Assembly (NCBI RefSeq): GCF_003226325.1
Contig: NZ_PDOD01000001.1
Location: forward strand, 1 to 64,000
Source: Salipaludibacillus keqinensis
GTDB taxonomy: Bacteria; Bacillota; Bacilli; Bacillales; Salisediminibacteriaceae
Direction: 5' to 3'
DNA: 64,000 bases
The notes under the pieces are model-generated. The model was not told the DNA's origin, did not search any database, and was given only the letters and a program-made list of their open reading frames with translations. Shown here one piece after another: positions 1 to 8,115 of this stretch; the stretch's first letter is position 1; each line of letters begins with the position of its first letter. The translations under genes were made by a program, and so were the position numbers.

Positions 1-46
1 GGCGACATGCGGAGCTGAGAGATACTAATCGATCGAGGGCTTAACC
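1..46 (+). rRNA. 23S ribosomal RNA, 3' end (partial)
   Basis: The first 46 bases match the conserved 3' end of Firmicute 23S rRNA (actaatcgatcgagggctta). The rest lies left of the window. The 5S gene and tRNA cluster that follow fit the end of an rrn operon. Confidence 0.9.
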
Positions 47-124
47 AATGGTACTTTTAAGATACGATTCATTCATTCAAGCGTTATCCAGTTTTGAGAG
101 GTCAACGACCTGTCAATTTCATAT

Positions 125-242
<118 letters not shown>

Positions 243-254
243 AATTATTAATAT

Positions 255-329
255 TCCACAGTAGCTCAGTGGTAGAGCTATCGGCTGTTAACCGATCGGT
301 CGTAGGTTCGAATCCTACCTGTGGAGCCA
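255..329 (+). tRNA. tRNA-Asn (GTT)
   Basis: Complete cloverleaf with acceptor TCCACAG/CTGTGGA, anticodon GTT and encoded CCA. First of the 16-gene array in trnD order. Confidence 0.97.
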
Positions 330-335
330 TATTTT

Positions 336-428
336 GGAGAGCTGTCCGAGAGGTCGAAGGAGCACGATTGGAAATCGTGTAGGCGGTTTAAACCCGTCTC
401 GAGGGTTCGAATCCCTCGCTCTCCGCCA
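336..428 (+). tRNA. tRNA-Ser (GGA)
   Basis: A 93-base class II tRNA with a long variable arm, acceptor GGAGAGC, anticodon GGA and encoded CCA. Confidence 0.97.
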
Positions 429-437
429 GATATATAT

Positions 438-512
438 GGCCCGTTGGTCAAGTGGTTAAGACACCGCCCTTTCACGGCGGTAACACGGGTTCGAATCCCG
501 TACGGGTCACCA
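438..512 (+). tRNA. tRNA-Glu (TTC)
   Basis: Cloverleaf with acceptor GGCCCGT/ACGGGTC, anticodon loop ctttcac giving TTC, and encoded CCA. Confidence 0.97.
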
Positions 513-570
513 TTATCATACATAGCAAAATGCTATATAGAAAATAAATATTTAAAATAGATATTTTAAT

Positions 571-646
571 GGAGGATTAGCTCAGTTGGGAGAGCATCTG
601 CCTTACAAGCAGGGGGTCGGCGGTTCGAGCCCGTCATCCTCCACCA
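571..646 (+). tRNA. tRNA-Val (TAC)
   Basis: Acceptor GGAGGAT/ATCCTCC, anticodon TAC, encoded CCA. Confidence 0.97.
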
Positions 647-664
647 TTATATAGTTTATATTAT

Positions 665-741
<77 letters not shown>

Positions 742-791
742 AATTTTTCCTCGAAGTATCATTTCTTTCTAAGCAAACTATTTATCAATTA

Positions 792-867
792 GGTCCCGTG
801 GTGTAGCGGTTAACATGCCTGCCTGTCACGCAGGAGATCGCGGGTTCGATTCCCGTCGGGACCGCCA
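792..867 (+). tRNA. tRNA-Asp (GTC)
   Basis: Acceptor GGTCCCG/CGGGACC, anticodon GTC, encoded CCA. Confidence 0.97.
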
Positions 868-906
868 CTTTTATTAATTCTACATATTATCGCAATTTTA
901 TAACAT

Positions 907-982
<76 letters not shown>

Positions 983-992
983 TTTTTTTAGT

Positions 993-1068
<76 letters not shown>

Positions 1069-1128
1069 TTGAATTTTCTTATTGACTAATGAAATTTTTT
1101 TTTGTATTATAGTAATTGTCTCTTTTAT

Positions 1129-1212
1129 GGAGGGGTAGCGAAGTGGCTAAACGCGGCGGACTGTAAATCCGCTCCTTCGGGTTCGGCAGTTCGAATCTGC
1201 CCCCCTCCACCA
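1129..1212 (+). tRNA. tRNA-Tyr (GTA)
   Basis: 84-base class II tRNA with a long variable arm, acceptor GGAGGGG/CCCCTCC, anticodon GTA and encoded CCA. Confidence 0.97.
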
Positions 1213-1244
1213 TTTATGTCTTTTACTAATATTAAACTATACTT

Positions 1245-1318
1245 AGGGGCATAGTTTAATGGTAAAACGAAGGTCTCCAAAACCTTTGATGCGGGTTCGA
1301 TTCCTGCTGCCCCTGCCA
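1245..1318 (+). tRNA. tRNA-Trp (CCA)
   Basis: Acceptor AGGGGCA/TGCCCCT, anticodon CCA, encoded 3' CCA. Confidence 0.97.
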
Positions 1319-1331
1319 ATAGAATAATTAT

Positions 1332-1408
1332 GGCGGTTGTGGCGAAGTGGTTAACGCACCGGATTGTGATTCCGGCACTCGTGGGTTCAATTCCCATCAG
1401 CCGCCCCA
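1332..1408 (+). tRNA. tRNA-His (GTG)
   Basis: Anticodon GTG; the extra G at position -1 typical of tRNA-His is included at the 5' end. CCA is encoded. Confidence 0.96.
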
Positions 1409-1422
1409 TTTTTACGTATTAA

Positions 1423-1497
1423 AGGGCTATAGCCAAGCGGTAAGGCATCGGATTTTGATTCCGTGACCCGCAGGTTCGAATCCTGCTAGCCCTGCCA
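1423..1497 (+). tRNA. tRNA-Gln (TTG)
   Basis: Acceptor AGGGCTA/TAGCCCT, anticodon TTG, encoded CCA. Confidence 0.96.
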
Positions 1498-1549
1498 TTT
1501 TTTTATCATATGTTTAAATTAATTATTCATAATACAAACCATATTAAGT

Positions 1550-1624
1550 GCGGAAATAGCTCAGTGGTAGAGCACCACCTTGCCAAGGTGGGGGTCGCGG
1601 GTTCGAATCCCGTTTTCCGCTCCA
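1550..1624 (+). tRNA. tRNA-Gly (GCC)
   Basis: Acceptor GCGGAAA/TTTCCGC, anticodon GCC, encoded CCA. The second glycine isoacceptor, TCC, is at 6722. Confidence 0.97.
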
Positions 1625-1627
1625 TAT

Positions 1628-1701
<74 letters not shown>

Positions 1702-1729
1702 AAAAAATATAAATTAATGTTCTTGTATT

Positions 1730-1818
1730 GCCGGAGTGGCGGAATTGGCAGACGCACAGGACTTAAAATCCTGCGGTAAGTAATTACCGTGCCGGTTCAA
1801 GTCCGGCCTTCGGCACCA
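1730..1818 (+). tRNA. tRNA-Leu (TAA)
   Basis: 89-base class II tRNA with a long variable arm, acceptor GCCGGAG, anticodon TAA, encoded CCA. Confidence 0.97.
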
Positions 1819-1846
1819 ACATATATCCATATTTTTGTACCATTTT

Positions 1847-1932
1847 GCCGGTGTGGTGGAATTGGTAGACACGCAGCACTCAAAATGCTGTGGGTTCGTC
1901 CCGTGCCGGTTCGACTCCGGCCACCGGTACCA
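1847..1932 (+). tRNA. tRNA-Leu (CAA)
   Basis: 86-base class II tRNA, acceptor GCCGGTG, anticodon loop ctcaaaa giving CAA, encoded CCA. Last of the array. Confidence 0.96.
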
Positions 1933-1967
1933 CTTAAGTTTTGACACTATTTAAACAGACTATTATT

Positions 1968-2008
1968 AATCCCGTCAACGTTAAAAAATTAACGTTGACG
2001 GGATTTTT
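1968..2008 (+). terminator. terminator of the rRNA-tRNA operon
   Basis: A perfect 17-bp stem (aatcccgtcaacgttaa and its complement) with a short A loop, followed by TTTTT. It closes the 16-tRNA array 36 bases after the last tRNA. From here to 2188 no further gene was seen. Confidence 0.93.
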
Positions 2009-2117
2009 GCATAAATAAGGCTTTATACTAAATGTTGTGGATGCCCTTATCAGAGCGTTTTTGCGGAGTGAACACAAAAAAATAATTTTAATGGTGGTTA
2101 AATGATTTTAGAAAGTT

Positions 2118-2151
2118 CAAGCCTAATTCAGAAATATCTGAACTAGGCTTG
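2118..2151 (-). terminator. possible terminator of the YfmJ-like gene
   Basis: A 15-base inverted repeat (caagcctaattcaga against tctgaactaggcttg, one mismatch) lies about 40 bases past the stop of the leftward reductase gene. There is no strong T run, so termination is uncertain. Confidence 0.4.
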
Positions 2152-2188
2152 TTATAGAAACAATATCTTCTGAAATAAAATAATCCTG

Positions 2189-3196
2189 TTATCGTTTTAC
2201 TCGAATCAATTGTTTTCCTAAGTTCTCCCCTTTAAATAAGCCCAGAAAAGCCTCTGGAATTTTCTTGAATCCATCAGTAACCGTTTCTTCATAAATTAAT
2301 TGACCGTCTTGAAGCATACGACCAAGCTCTTGAGAAGCTTCTTGAAACTTAGGAGCATAGTCACCAACGATAAATCCTTGAATAAGGACTCGGGACTTGA
2401 TTAGATACGTATGAATACGTGGGCCAATATCGTCTTCTTGTTTATTGTAAGAAGAAATGGCACCACACTGAGGTATTCTAGCAAAGGTGTTTAATAAAGG
2501 ATAAACAGCTTCAGAAATAGGACCACCAACGTTATCAAAATATACATCGATTCCTTCAGGACATAATTCAAGTAAAGATTGATTTATATCTTTAGTCGTT
2601 TTGTAGTTAATAGCATGATCAAATCCTGCTTTGTTTATTAAGTAGTCGATTTTTTTATCAGAGCCTGCGATACCAATTACTTTAGCTCCTTGTAGTTTGG
2701 CAATCTGGCCAGCAATCATACCGACAGCTCCGGCGGCGCCTGAGACGAGAACAGTTTCCCCTTTTTGGGGCTTTCCTATTTCTCTCATACCAAAATAGGC
2801 CGTTAAGCCAGGCATTCCTAAAACACCTAAGTAGGAAGAAAGAGGTGCAATGTTTTCATCTACTTTTCTTAATTCATTTTCTTTTGCAACAGAGTATTCT
2901 TGCCATCCTAAATGACCAATAACAAAATCACCTTCATTAAATAGGTCACTATTAGACTCGATGACTTTTCCTACAACCCCTCCATTAAGTACTTCATTCA
3001 ATTTAAAAGGTTCTACATAAGATTTAGTATCTTCCATACGACCTCTCATGTATGGATCAACAGAAACATAGTGTGTTTCAACAAGAACTTCTTTGTGTGA
3101 AGGTTCAGGAATGTTTGTTTTTCTGAACTCGAAATTTTCTAATGTAGGTGCTCCTTGTGGTCTTTTAGTTAAAATGATTTGTTCCATGGTTGTCAT
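2189..3196 (-). CDS. yfmJ: NADP-dependent oxidoreductase, YfmJ/CurA type
   Basis: This 335-residue protein belongs to the zinc-independent medium-chain dehydrogenase/reductase superfamily (leukotriene B4 12-hydroxydehydrogenase/CurA group), which reduces carbon-carbon double bonds of enals and enones with NADPH in the cytosol. The N-terminal substrate domain carries the family motif VDPYMRGRM (about residues 47-55). The Rossmann domain has VSGAAGAVG (about 151-159). Sequence and length fit B. subtilis YfmJ. The start chosen has AAGGAGGGT upstream at good spacing; an ATG three codons later is possible. It is a monocistronic leftward gene with no obvious pathway partner, and its natural substrate is unknown. 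Confidence 0.9.
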   Translation of the reverse strand: MTTMEQIILTKRPQGAPTLENFEFRKTNIPEPSHKEVLVETHYVSVDPYMRGRMEDTKSYVEPFKLNEVLNGGVVGKVIESNSDLFNEGDFVIGHLGWQEYSVAKENELRKVDENIAPLSSYLGVLGMPGLTAYFGMREIGKPQKGETVLVSGAAGAVGMIAGQIAKLQGAKVIGIAGSDKKIDYLINKAGFDHAINYKTTKDINQSLLELCPEGIDVYFDNVGGPISEAVYPLLNTFARIPQCGAISSYNKQEDDIGPRIHTYLIKSRVLIQGFIVGDYAPKFQEASQELGRMLQDGQLIYEETVTDGFKKIPEAFLGLFKGENLGKQLIRVKR

Positions 3197-3405
3197 ACAG
3201 ACCCTCCTTATGAATCTCCCTTCATTATAGTGAATGATTGCGGAGAATTGCCAATCATCTGCTTGTTTATTACCGGTGGTCTAAAATGAACTATCATTTG
3301 CAAAAAAGGACAATTCATTTAAAATTAAAGGTGAAAAACGATGTTTGTAAGTATTCATTATTTTTCGGGAGTAATATTGTAATCGTGGTTAATGGAGGTT
3401 GTATA

Positions 3406-3750
3406 ATGGAGATGATTTTATATGATTTCTTCTTAGTCGCTGTAGGAATCTTCATAGGTGTGATCGCTGCAGATCCTATGAAGAAATTATTTACCGGTGG
3501 TTATAAAGAAGAAGCTAAACAAAAGAAACGAGTGAAATTACTTCTTTATCTTAGAGAGACGGCCAAAAACGAAAAAGTGACTACGGAAGAATTATGCGAA
3601 CATGTTTTTCGAGGAAAAGAGGATATGAATTTAGTTCATCGTTTGTTAAAAGATATTGAAGCAACTGGCCTGATTAAAGGTTTGGAAGTAAAAGGTGATA
3701 TAAGTAATAAGAAATGGTTCTATAAAGATAACAAAGCTAGGTCCTCATAA
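3406..3750 (+). CDS. small protein with N-terminal membrane helix and winged-helix-like tail
   Basis: I do not recognise a named family. The 114-residue protein begins with a hydrophobic segment (about residues 4-22, LYDFFLVAVGIFIGVIAA) that should form one membrane helix. It is followed by a basic KQKKRVK stretch. The tail, about residues 42-105, looks like a winged-helix fold by its helix pattern and by a reading such as VTTEELCEHVF...LVHRLLKDIEATGLIKG. That assignment is a guess. The ATG at 3406 has GGAGG ten bases upstream, whereas a longer reading from 3238 has no ribosome-binding site. It is followed directly by a terminator, so it is a single gene. Confidence 0.7.
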   Translation: MEMILYDFFLVAVGIFIGVIAADPMKKLFTGGYKEEAKQKKRVKLLLYLRETAKNEKVTTEELCEHVFRGKEDMNLVHRLLKDIEATGLIKGLEVKGDISNKKWFYKDNKARSS

Positions 3751-3753
3751 TGA

Positions 3754-3788
3754 AAAGCACGTGTATATTAACTGATACACGTGCTTTT
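3754..3788. terminator. bidirectional terminator
   Basis: Stem aaagcacgtgtat with its complement, followed by a T run on the plus strand and with an A run before it that serves the minus strand. It lies between the small membrane protein gene and the convergent CAP-domain gene. Confidence 0.85.
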
Positions 3789-3840
3789 TTTGCTATTGTT
3801 ATTAACTGAATCTTTGTCAAAGGTAACTTTTGAATTTTTC

Positions 3841-4650
3841 TTAACGGCTAATAAACATTTGTGTCCAATGGTGACCGTTTGGATCGTATCCCACACCGAT
3901 GTGCGTAAAGTTTCCATTCAGTATATTCTCACGATGGCCTGGACTGTCCATCCAAGCTTGAACAACTTGCTCTGGAGTAGTTTGTCCTTGAGCTATATTT
4001 TCACCGGCTGCATTATAGGATATACCGTGATCACGAATCATATCAAAGGGAGAGCCGTAAGTAGGGCTTGTATGTGAAAAATAATTATTCTGTTGCATGT
4101 CCGTCGATTTTTTCCTTGCAACTCCGCTTAATTCAGCATCAGCTTGTAAATCAGATAGACCTGCTTGTCGACGGTGATTATTGGTTAATTCAATAACCCG
4201 TTGCTCTTCTTGCCTTATACCTGCAGACTGTTGTTGTTCTTGAGGTTGTTCTTCTTGTTGCGGAGTAGCCCTTTGTTCTGGCTCGGGCGCCTGTTGTTGA
4301 GGGTCAGGTTCATTGGCCGGCTGTTGCGGTGGCTCCTCCGTTTGAGTATTGTTTCTTAATAGGTCCTGAATGTTGTTCAAGTCTAATTGATCCAAATTAT
4401 AAAGTTCATCAGCATGGATTTGAGAGGGATCAATTTCAAATTCGAATTTGGCCTCTTGAACTTGGAAAGGCTTAGTGTGCGGGAAATTGTTACTTGAAAT
4501 ATCTGTGAACTCACTGGATAAATAGGTCATGTTATTGGTTTGATCATTTACTCCATTAAAATTCTTGTCTAAAGCTTGCTGATTATTACAGGCGATGGCT
4601 GTAATCGCTATGAAGCAAATCAGCGTAAAGAAAATCATTTTTTTAATCAT
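3841..4650 (-). CDS. CAP/SCP-domain lipoprotein (YkwD-like)
   Basis: The 269-residue precursor has a short signal peptide with lipobox AITAIAC, so Cys21 should be lipidated and the protein held on the outer face of the membrane. A long low-complexity linker rich in Gln, Glu and Pro (about residues 95-150) spans the wall. The C-terminal half is a CAP/SCP domain with the family signatures YFSHTSPTYGSPFDM, AAGENIA, WMDSPGHRENIL and IGVGY, like B. subtilis YkwD and the spore-associated SafA-linked CAP proteins. The biochemical activity of bacterial CAP domains is not settled. The start has an AAGGAGAG site. It is convergent with the gene at 3406. Confidence 0.88.
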   Translation of the reverse strand: MIKKMIFFTLICFIAITAIACNNQQALDKNFNGVNDQTNNMTYLSSEFTDISSNNFPHTKPFQVQEAKFEFEIDPSQIHADELYNLDQLDLNNIQDLLRNNTQTEEPPQQPANEPDPQQQAPEPEQRATPQQEEQPQEQQQSAGIRQEEQRVIELTNNHRRQAGLSDLQADAELSGVARKKSTDMQQNNYFSHTSPTYGSPFDMIRDHGISYNAAGENIAQGQTTPEQVVQAWMDSPGHRENILNGNFTHIGVGYDPNGHHWTQMFISR

Positions 4651-4744
4651 TTTATACTCTCCTTCACATTACAATATGCCTTAGGGTTATGTTAATTCCT
4701 CAGAAATATTGATGGAAATAATTAGACAAGGAAGAGTAAATGAT

Positions 4745-4782
4745 AAAAAAACCAAGAAGTAAATGAAGCTTCTTGGTTTTTC
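4745..4782. terminator. terminator downstream of the SDR gene
   Basis: Stem aaaaaaccaagaag with complement cttcttggttttt, flanked by A and T runs on either side. It is placed to stop leftward transcription from the DUF302-SDR operon before the CAP gene. Confidence 0.8.
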
Positions 4783-4884
4783 CGGAGTGTTAAACTCTTG
4801 TAATAAATTTATGGGAATTTTAGGATTGTGCATTGCTTATATTAAATATCTGATCTGTTCGTTCATCTCCATATAAAGCCTTTA

Positions 4885-5763
4885 TTATCCGTTTACAATC
4901 GTTCCTCCATTAATATGAATGACTTGTCCAGAAATATAAGATGAGTCATCAGACGCTAAATATACATACGATGGAGCTAGCTCAGCCGGCTGACCAGGTC
5001 TTCCCATAGGACTGGACGTTCCAAATTTAGCTACCTTGCTTGCTGGAAATGAAGCAGGAATTAATGGAGTCCAAATAGGGCCTGGAGCTACAGCGTTCAC
5101 TCGAATGCCTTTAGATACGAGATTCTCTGATAACGATCGGGTGAGAGCGACTAAAGCCCCTTTCGTTGCTGAATAATCCATCAGAACAGGCATACCTTGA
5201 TAAGCTACAATGGATACTGTATTTATTATAGTGTCTCCAGATTTAAGGTGTGGCTTAGCTGCTTTAACAAAATGGAAGGCGGAGTATATGTTTGTTTTGA
5301 AAGTGCGATCCAACTGTTCAAGAGAGATATCTTCAATATTTTCTTGAAAGTGCTGTTCAGCAGCATTATTAATTAAACAGTTTAACCCACCGAAACGTTC
5401 GACTGTTTGTTTCACTGCACTGAAACAAAAATCTTCTTCGCCAACATCTCCGGATAGGAGAAGACAATCACTTCCGTAGCTTTCAACGATAGATTTGGTC
5501 TTTTGTGCATCTTCATGCTCATCCAGATATACAAGGCTTAATTTAGCCCCTTCTTTAGCTAAAGCAATTGCAGCAGCTCGTCCAATACCACTGTCTCCTC
5601 CAGTCAATAAAACAACTTTATCTTTTAATTTACCGGTTCCAACGTAATTTGGGTCATCATAAAGAGGTTCTGGGTTCATTTCGCTTTCGAAACCTGGCTG
5701 GCGTTGTTGCATTTGTTCAGGTTGTCCATTTTTTTGTGTTTGACTAACATCAGAGAACTTCAC
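4885..5763 (-). CDS. SDR-family oxidoreductase (general stress protein 39-like)
   Basis: A 292-residue short-chain dehydrogenase/reductase with NAD(P)-binding motif TGGDSGIG (about residues 54-61), structural motif NNAAEQ and catalytic YSATK, the Tyr-Lys pair. The roughly 45-residue N-terminal extension ending in DDPNYVGTGKLKDK is typical of the YdaD/YhdF/YhxC group of general stress dehydrogenases in Bacillus. The substrate is unknown. Translation starts at GTG with GAGGTG upstream. It follows the DUF302 gene by 34 bases on the same strand and is probably cotranscribed with it. I saw no convincing sigma-B promoter in front of the pair. Confidence 0.88.
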   Translation of the reverse strand: MKFSDVSQTQKNGQPEQMQQRQPGFESEMNPEPLYDDPNYVGTGKLKDKVVLLTGGDSGIGRAAAIALAKEGAKLSLVYLDEHEDAQKTKSIVESYGSDCLLLSGDVGEEDFCFSAVKQTVERFGGLNCLINNAAEQHFQENIEDISLEQLDRTFKTNIYSAFHFVKAAKPHLKSGDTIINTVSIVAYQGMPVLMDYSATKGALVALTRSLSENLVSKGIRVNAVAPGPIWTPLIPASFPASKVAKFGTSSPMGRPGQPAELAPSYVYLASDDSSYISGQVIHINGGTIVNG

Positions 5764-5797
5764 ATTTACACCTCAATCTAAAATTTAATATTGATTT

Positions 5798-6184
5798 CTA
5801 TTTTGCTTTCTCTAAACAAGAAATCATTTGTTTTTCTACTTTATTTGCTACTTCATGCACTTTTGAATCATCAATGAAATCCATCAAAGTCGATGGTTGT
5901 GGCATACCTGCAAACGTTTTGCCATCATCTTCATAAACAACGACTTTGCAGGGTAAGAAGTAACCGGCAAGTTTTGACATACTAAGAATTTCTTTTGCAT
6001 CGTGAGGGTTACACACTTCAAGGATATGAAAATTGTCACTATAGTCTAAGCCTTTTTCATCTAACTTATCTTTCACATTAAAAGACCACAATACTCCGAA
6101 ACCTTCTTCTTTTAACTCTTTTTCCAGTGACTCAATCAATTCATTAGGGGTTTTCTTGCTTTCAACTGTGTAATCAAAACTCAT
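5798..6184 (-). CDS. DUF302 family protein
   Basis: The 128-residue soluble protein matches the DUF302 pattern: an N-terminal amphipathic region with the EELKEEGFGVL-type strand-helix, then the FHILEVCNPHDAKEIL and YFLPCKVVVYEDDGKTFAGM segments that hold the two conserved cysteines (about residues 58 and 79). The function of the family is unknown. Many members sit near metal or redox genes. It is the first gene of an apparent two-gene operon with the SDR enzyme. A strong GGAGGG site precedes the ATG. A 21-base palindrome lies 30 bases upstream of the start. Confidence 0.85.
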   Translation of the reverse strand: MSFDYTVESKKTPNELIESLEKELKEEGFGVLWSFNVKDKLDEKGLDYSDNFHILEVCNPHDAKEILSMSKLAGYFLPCKVVVYEDDGKTFAGMPQPSTLMDFIDDSKVHEVANKVEKQMISCLEKAK

Positions 6185-6213
6185 GTAAATCCCTCCAATT
6201 TTTATATAGCCTC

Positions 6214-6234
6214 TACGGTATATGTATTACCGTA
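6214..6234. promoter_or_regulatory. palindromic operator candidate upstream of the DUF302-SDR operon
   Basis: TACGGTA and TACCGTA form a perfect 7-bp inverted repeat separated by seven bases, centred about 40 bases upstream of the DUF302 start codon. The position suits a repressor or activator site. The cognate regulator is not visible. Confidence 0.4.
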
Positions 6235-6331
6235 ATTGCTTAATAAATAACATCTTTTCCAAAATTCACGAATAGATTTTAATTTACATCGACACAGTCA
6301 GCTTCAGAGAGAGGCTGGTAATATAACTGCA

Positions 6332-6360
6332 TTGACTTTCAAAGAGAGGAGTAGTAAAAT
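6332..6360 (+). promoter_or_regulatory. sigma-A promoter of the tRNA-Gly repeat locus
   Basis: TTGACT, 17 bases, TAAAAT. The predicted start near 6367 lies about 60 bases before the first tRNA half-copy and about 355 bases before the intact tRNA-Gly, so the primary transcript would include both repeat units. Confidence 0.75.
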
Positions 6361-6427
6361 ACAAAACAGGTTAAAATATACGTCCTGTAAAATCAAAATA
6401 GAGGGTCTAGTAAGCAGATAGAAACAT

Positions 6428-6574
6428 GCGGGTGTAGTTTAGTGGTAAAACCTCAGCCACGAACAGAGCATCATCGAATAAGCTGTGAGTTGCTTCGACG
6501 GACAGAACTACAGAGCGTTGCTAGTAGAGGAAGAAGCATGACAGAACAAAGTTTGAAAGAAAATTTTTAAAAAT
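6428..6574 (+). repeat. 147-bp tandem unit 1, starting with a tRNA-Gly 5' half
   Basis: The first 31 bases are identical to positions 1-31 of the tRNA-Gly at 6722 (acceptor strand, D arm and the 5' side of the anticodon stem). The remaining 116 bases do not continue the tRNA. The next unit starts exactly 147 bases later and differs at three positions. No 3' acceptor strand is present, so no tRNA can be made from this unit. Confidence 0.93.
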
Positions 6575-6721
6575 GCGGGTGTAGTTTAGTGGTAAAACCT
6601 CAGCCACGAACAGAGCATCATCGAATAAGCTGTGAGTTGCTTCGACGGACAGAACTACAGAGCGATGCTGGTAGAGGAAGAAGCATGACAGAACAAAGTT
6701 TGAAAGAAAATTTTTAAAAGT
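6575..6721 (+). repeat. 147-bp tandem unit 2, starting with a tRNA-Gly 5' half
   Basis: A second copy of the unit, with the same 31-base tRNA-Gly 5' half followed by the same 116-base tail. It ends exactly where the intact tRNA-Gly begins, so the three tRNA starts are spaced 147 bases apart. Confidence 0.93.
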
Positions 6722-6795
6722 GCGGGTGTAGTTTAGTGGTAAAACCTCAGCCTTCCAAGCTGATGATGTGGGTTCGATTCCCATCACCCGCTCCA
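6722..6795 (+). tRNA. tRNA-Gly (TCC)
   Basis: Intact cloverleaf: acceptor GCGGGTG/CACCCGC, anticodon stem TCAGC/GCTGA, anticodon TCC, encoded CCA. It stands alone rather than in an rRNA-linked cluster and follows the two truncated copies. Confidence 0.97.
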
Positions 6796-6830
6796 TTTTT
6801 TCATAATTCCAGTCTTAACTTCTCATAATA

Positions 6831-6866
6831 AAGTAGTGTTTCTGTCACTAGGAACGCTACTTTTTC
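6831..6866 (+). terminator. terminator of the tRNA-Gly transcript
   Basis: Stem aagtagtgtt with ggaacgctactt (including G-T pairs), then TTTTT, 35 bases after the tRNA and 60 before the queG start. Confidence 0.7.
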
Positions 6867-6925
6867 GTTGTTTATTCATATTTATAGATGAAGCTAGAAG
6901 AAATCTTGGAAAGAAGTGAAAAACC

Positions 6926-8077
6926 GTGGCAAATACCCAATTGAAAAAAGATTTGATTGCATATAGTAAGCTTATAGGCATCGACAAAATCGGCTTTGCT
7001 ACGGCAGATCCTTTTGTGACTTTGAAGTCACGCTTAAAAGATCAGCAAAAGCTTGCTTATCAATCAGGTTTCGAGAAGGGGACGTTGACAGAACGAACAG
7101 AGCCTGATCATTTGTTACCTGAAGCAAAAACGATTATTTCTATTGCCCTTGCTTATCCATCGAAAATGAAGAATCCACCTAAGTCAGTTAAAGGCGACCG
7201 ACGGGGGATTTTTTGTCGAGCATCTTGGGGAGAGGATTATCACCATATATTAAAAAGAAAATTAAAATTATTAGAAGAATACTTGCAACAAGCAGAGCCT
7301 ACTGCTCGTTCTAAAAGCATGGTCGATACGGGAGAGTTGGCTGATCGGGCTGTTGCGGAGAGAGCGGGTATTGGTTGGAGCGGTAAAAACTGTGCGATCA
7401 TTACTCCCGAATTTGGTTCTTATGTTTATTTGGGTGAAATGATTACTACAATAGATTTACCTGAAGATCAGCCGATGTTTGATCAATGCGGGACTTGCAA
7501 TAAATGTGTAGATGCCTGTCCTACAGGAGCTCTCATTCAAGGAGGGCAACTTGATTCTAACAAATGTATCGCCTTTTTAACGCAAACAAAAGAGATACTA
7601 CCGGATAAATACAGGAAAAAACTAGGAAACCGTTTATACGGTTGTGATACGTGTCAAGTAGTATGTCCTGAAAATAAAGGGAAAGATACCCATCACCATC
7701 CTGAAATGGAGCCAGATCCTGAAGTTGTAAAACCTAGACTTCTACCGATATTAACTATGAGTAATCGGGATTTCAAAGAAACCTTTGGACAAATATCGGG
7801 ATCATGGAGAGGGAAAAAACCGATTCAACGAAACGCAATTATTGCCCTTGCTCATTACAAAGAAATCGAGTCACTACCAACGTTGTTCAACCTCTTGCAT
7901 GAAGATCCAAGACCAGTAATTCGAGGGACAGCCGCTTGGGCTGTGGCGGAGATATCACAAGAAGAAGAAGTATTAAAGCATCTTATGACTGCTAAAGAAA
8001 GAGAAAGATCACCAGAAGTTAGAGAAGAAATAAATAAATCCTTGCAAAAGTTAAAGGTTCAATCAGGTTTAGTTTAG
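6926..8077 (+). CDS. queG: epoxyqueuosine reductase QueG
   Basis: Cobalamin- and iron-sulfur-dependent enzyme that reduces epoxyqueuosine to queuosine at position 34 of tRNAs with GUN anticodons (Asn, Asp, His, Tyr, all of which are encoded in the array at the left). The 383-residue protein has the expected catalytic Asp134 in VDTGELADRA. Eight further cysteines fit two [4Fe-4S] clusters: Cys188, 191, 194 and 198 in CGTCNKCVDACPTG, Cys214, and Cys240, 243 and 247 in CDTCQVVCPE. A HEAT-like C-terminal region follows. Translation starts at GTG after a weak AAGAAGTG site. The order queG, yhbB, trmL recalls yhbA-yhbB-cspR of B. subtilis, here with ogt inserted. Confidence 0.95.
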   Translation: MANTQLKKDLIAYSKLIGIDKIGFATADPFVTLKSRLKDQQKLAYQSGFEKGTLTERTEPDHLLPEAKTIISIALAYPSKMKNPPKSVKGDRRGIFCRASWGEDYHHILKRKLKLLEEYLQQAEPTARSKSMVDTGELADRAVAERAGIGWSGKNCAIITPEFGSYVYLGEMITTIDLPEDQPMFDQCGTCNKCVDACPTGALIQGGQLDSNKCIAFLTQTKEILPDKYRKKLGNRLYGCDTCQVVCPENKGKDTHHHPEMEPDPEVVKPRLLPILTMSNRDFKETFGQISGSWRGKKPIQRNAIIALAHYKEIESLPTLFNLLHEDPRPVIRGTAAWAVAEISQEEEVLKHLMTAKERERSPEVREEINKSLQKLKVQSGLV

Positions 8078-8115
8078 AAAGATTATATGTGACTGCGCTG
8101 AAGGAGGGGCTTTAA

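Noticed and set aside
3238-3405. N-terminal extension of the small membrane protein
   Set aside because: The extension has no ribosome-binding site, while the ATG at 3406 has GGAGG and starts right before the hydrophobic helix.
6521-6796. Minus-strand frame of 91 residues over the tRNA-Gly repeats
   Set aside because: Antisense of tRNA-Gly and of the 147-base repeat; internal repetition reflects the DNA repeat, and there is no ribosome-binding site.
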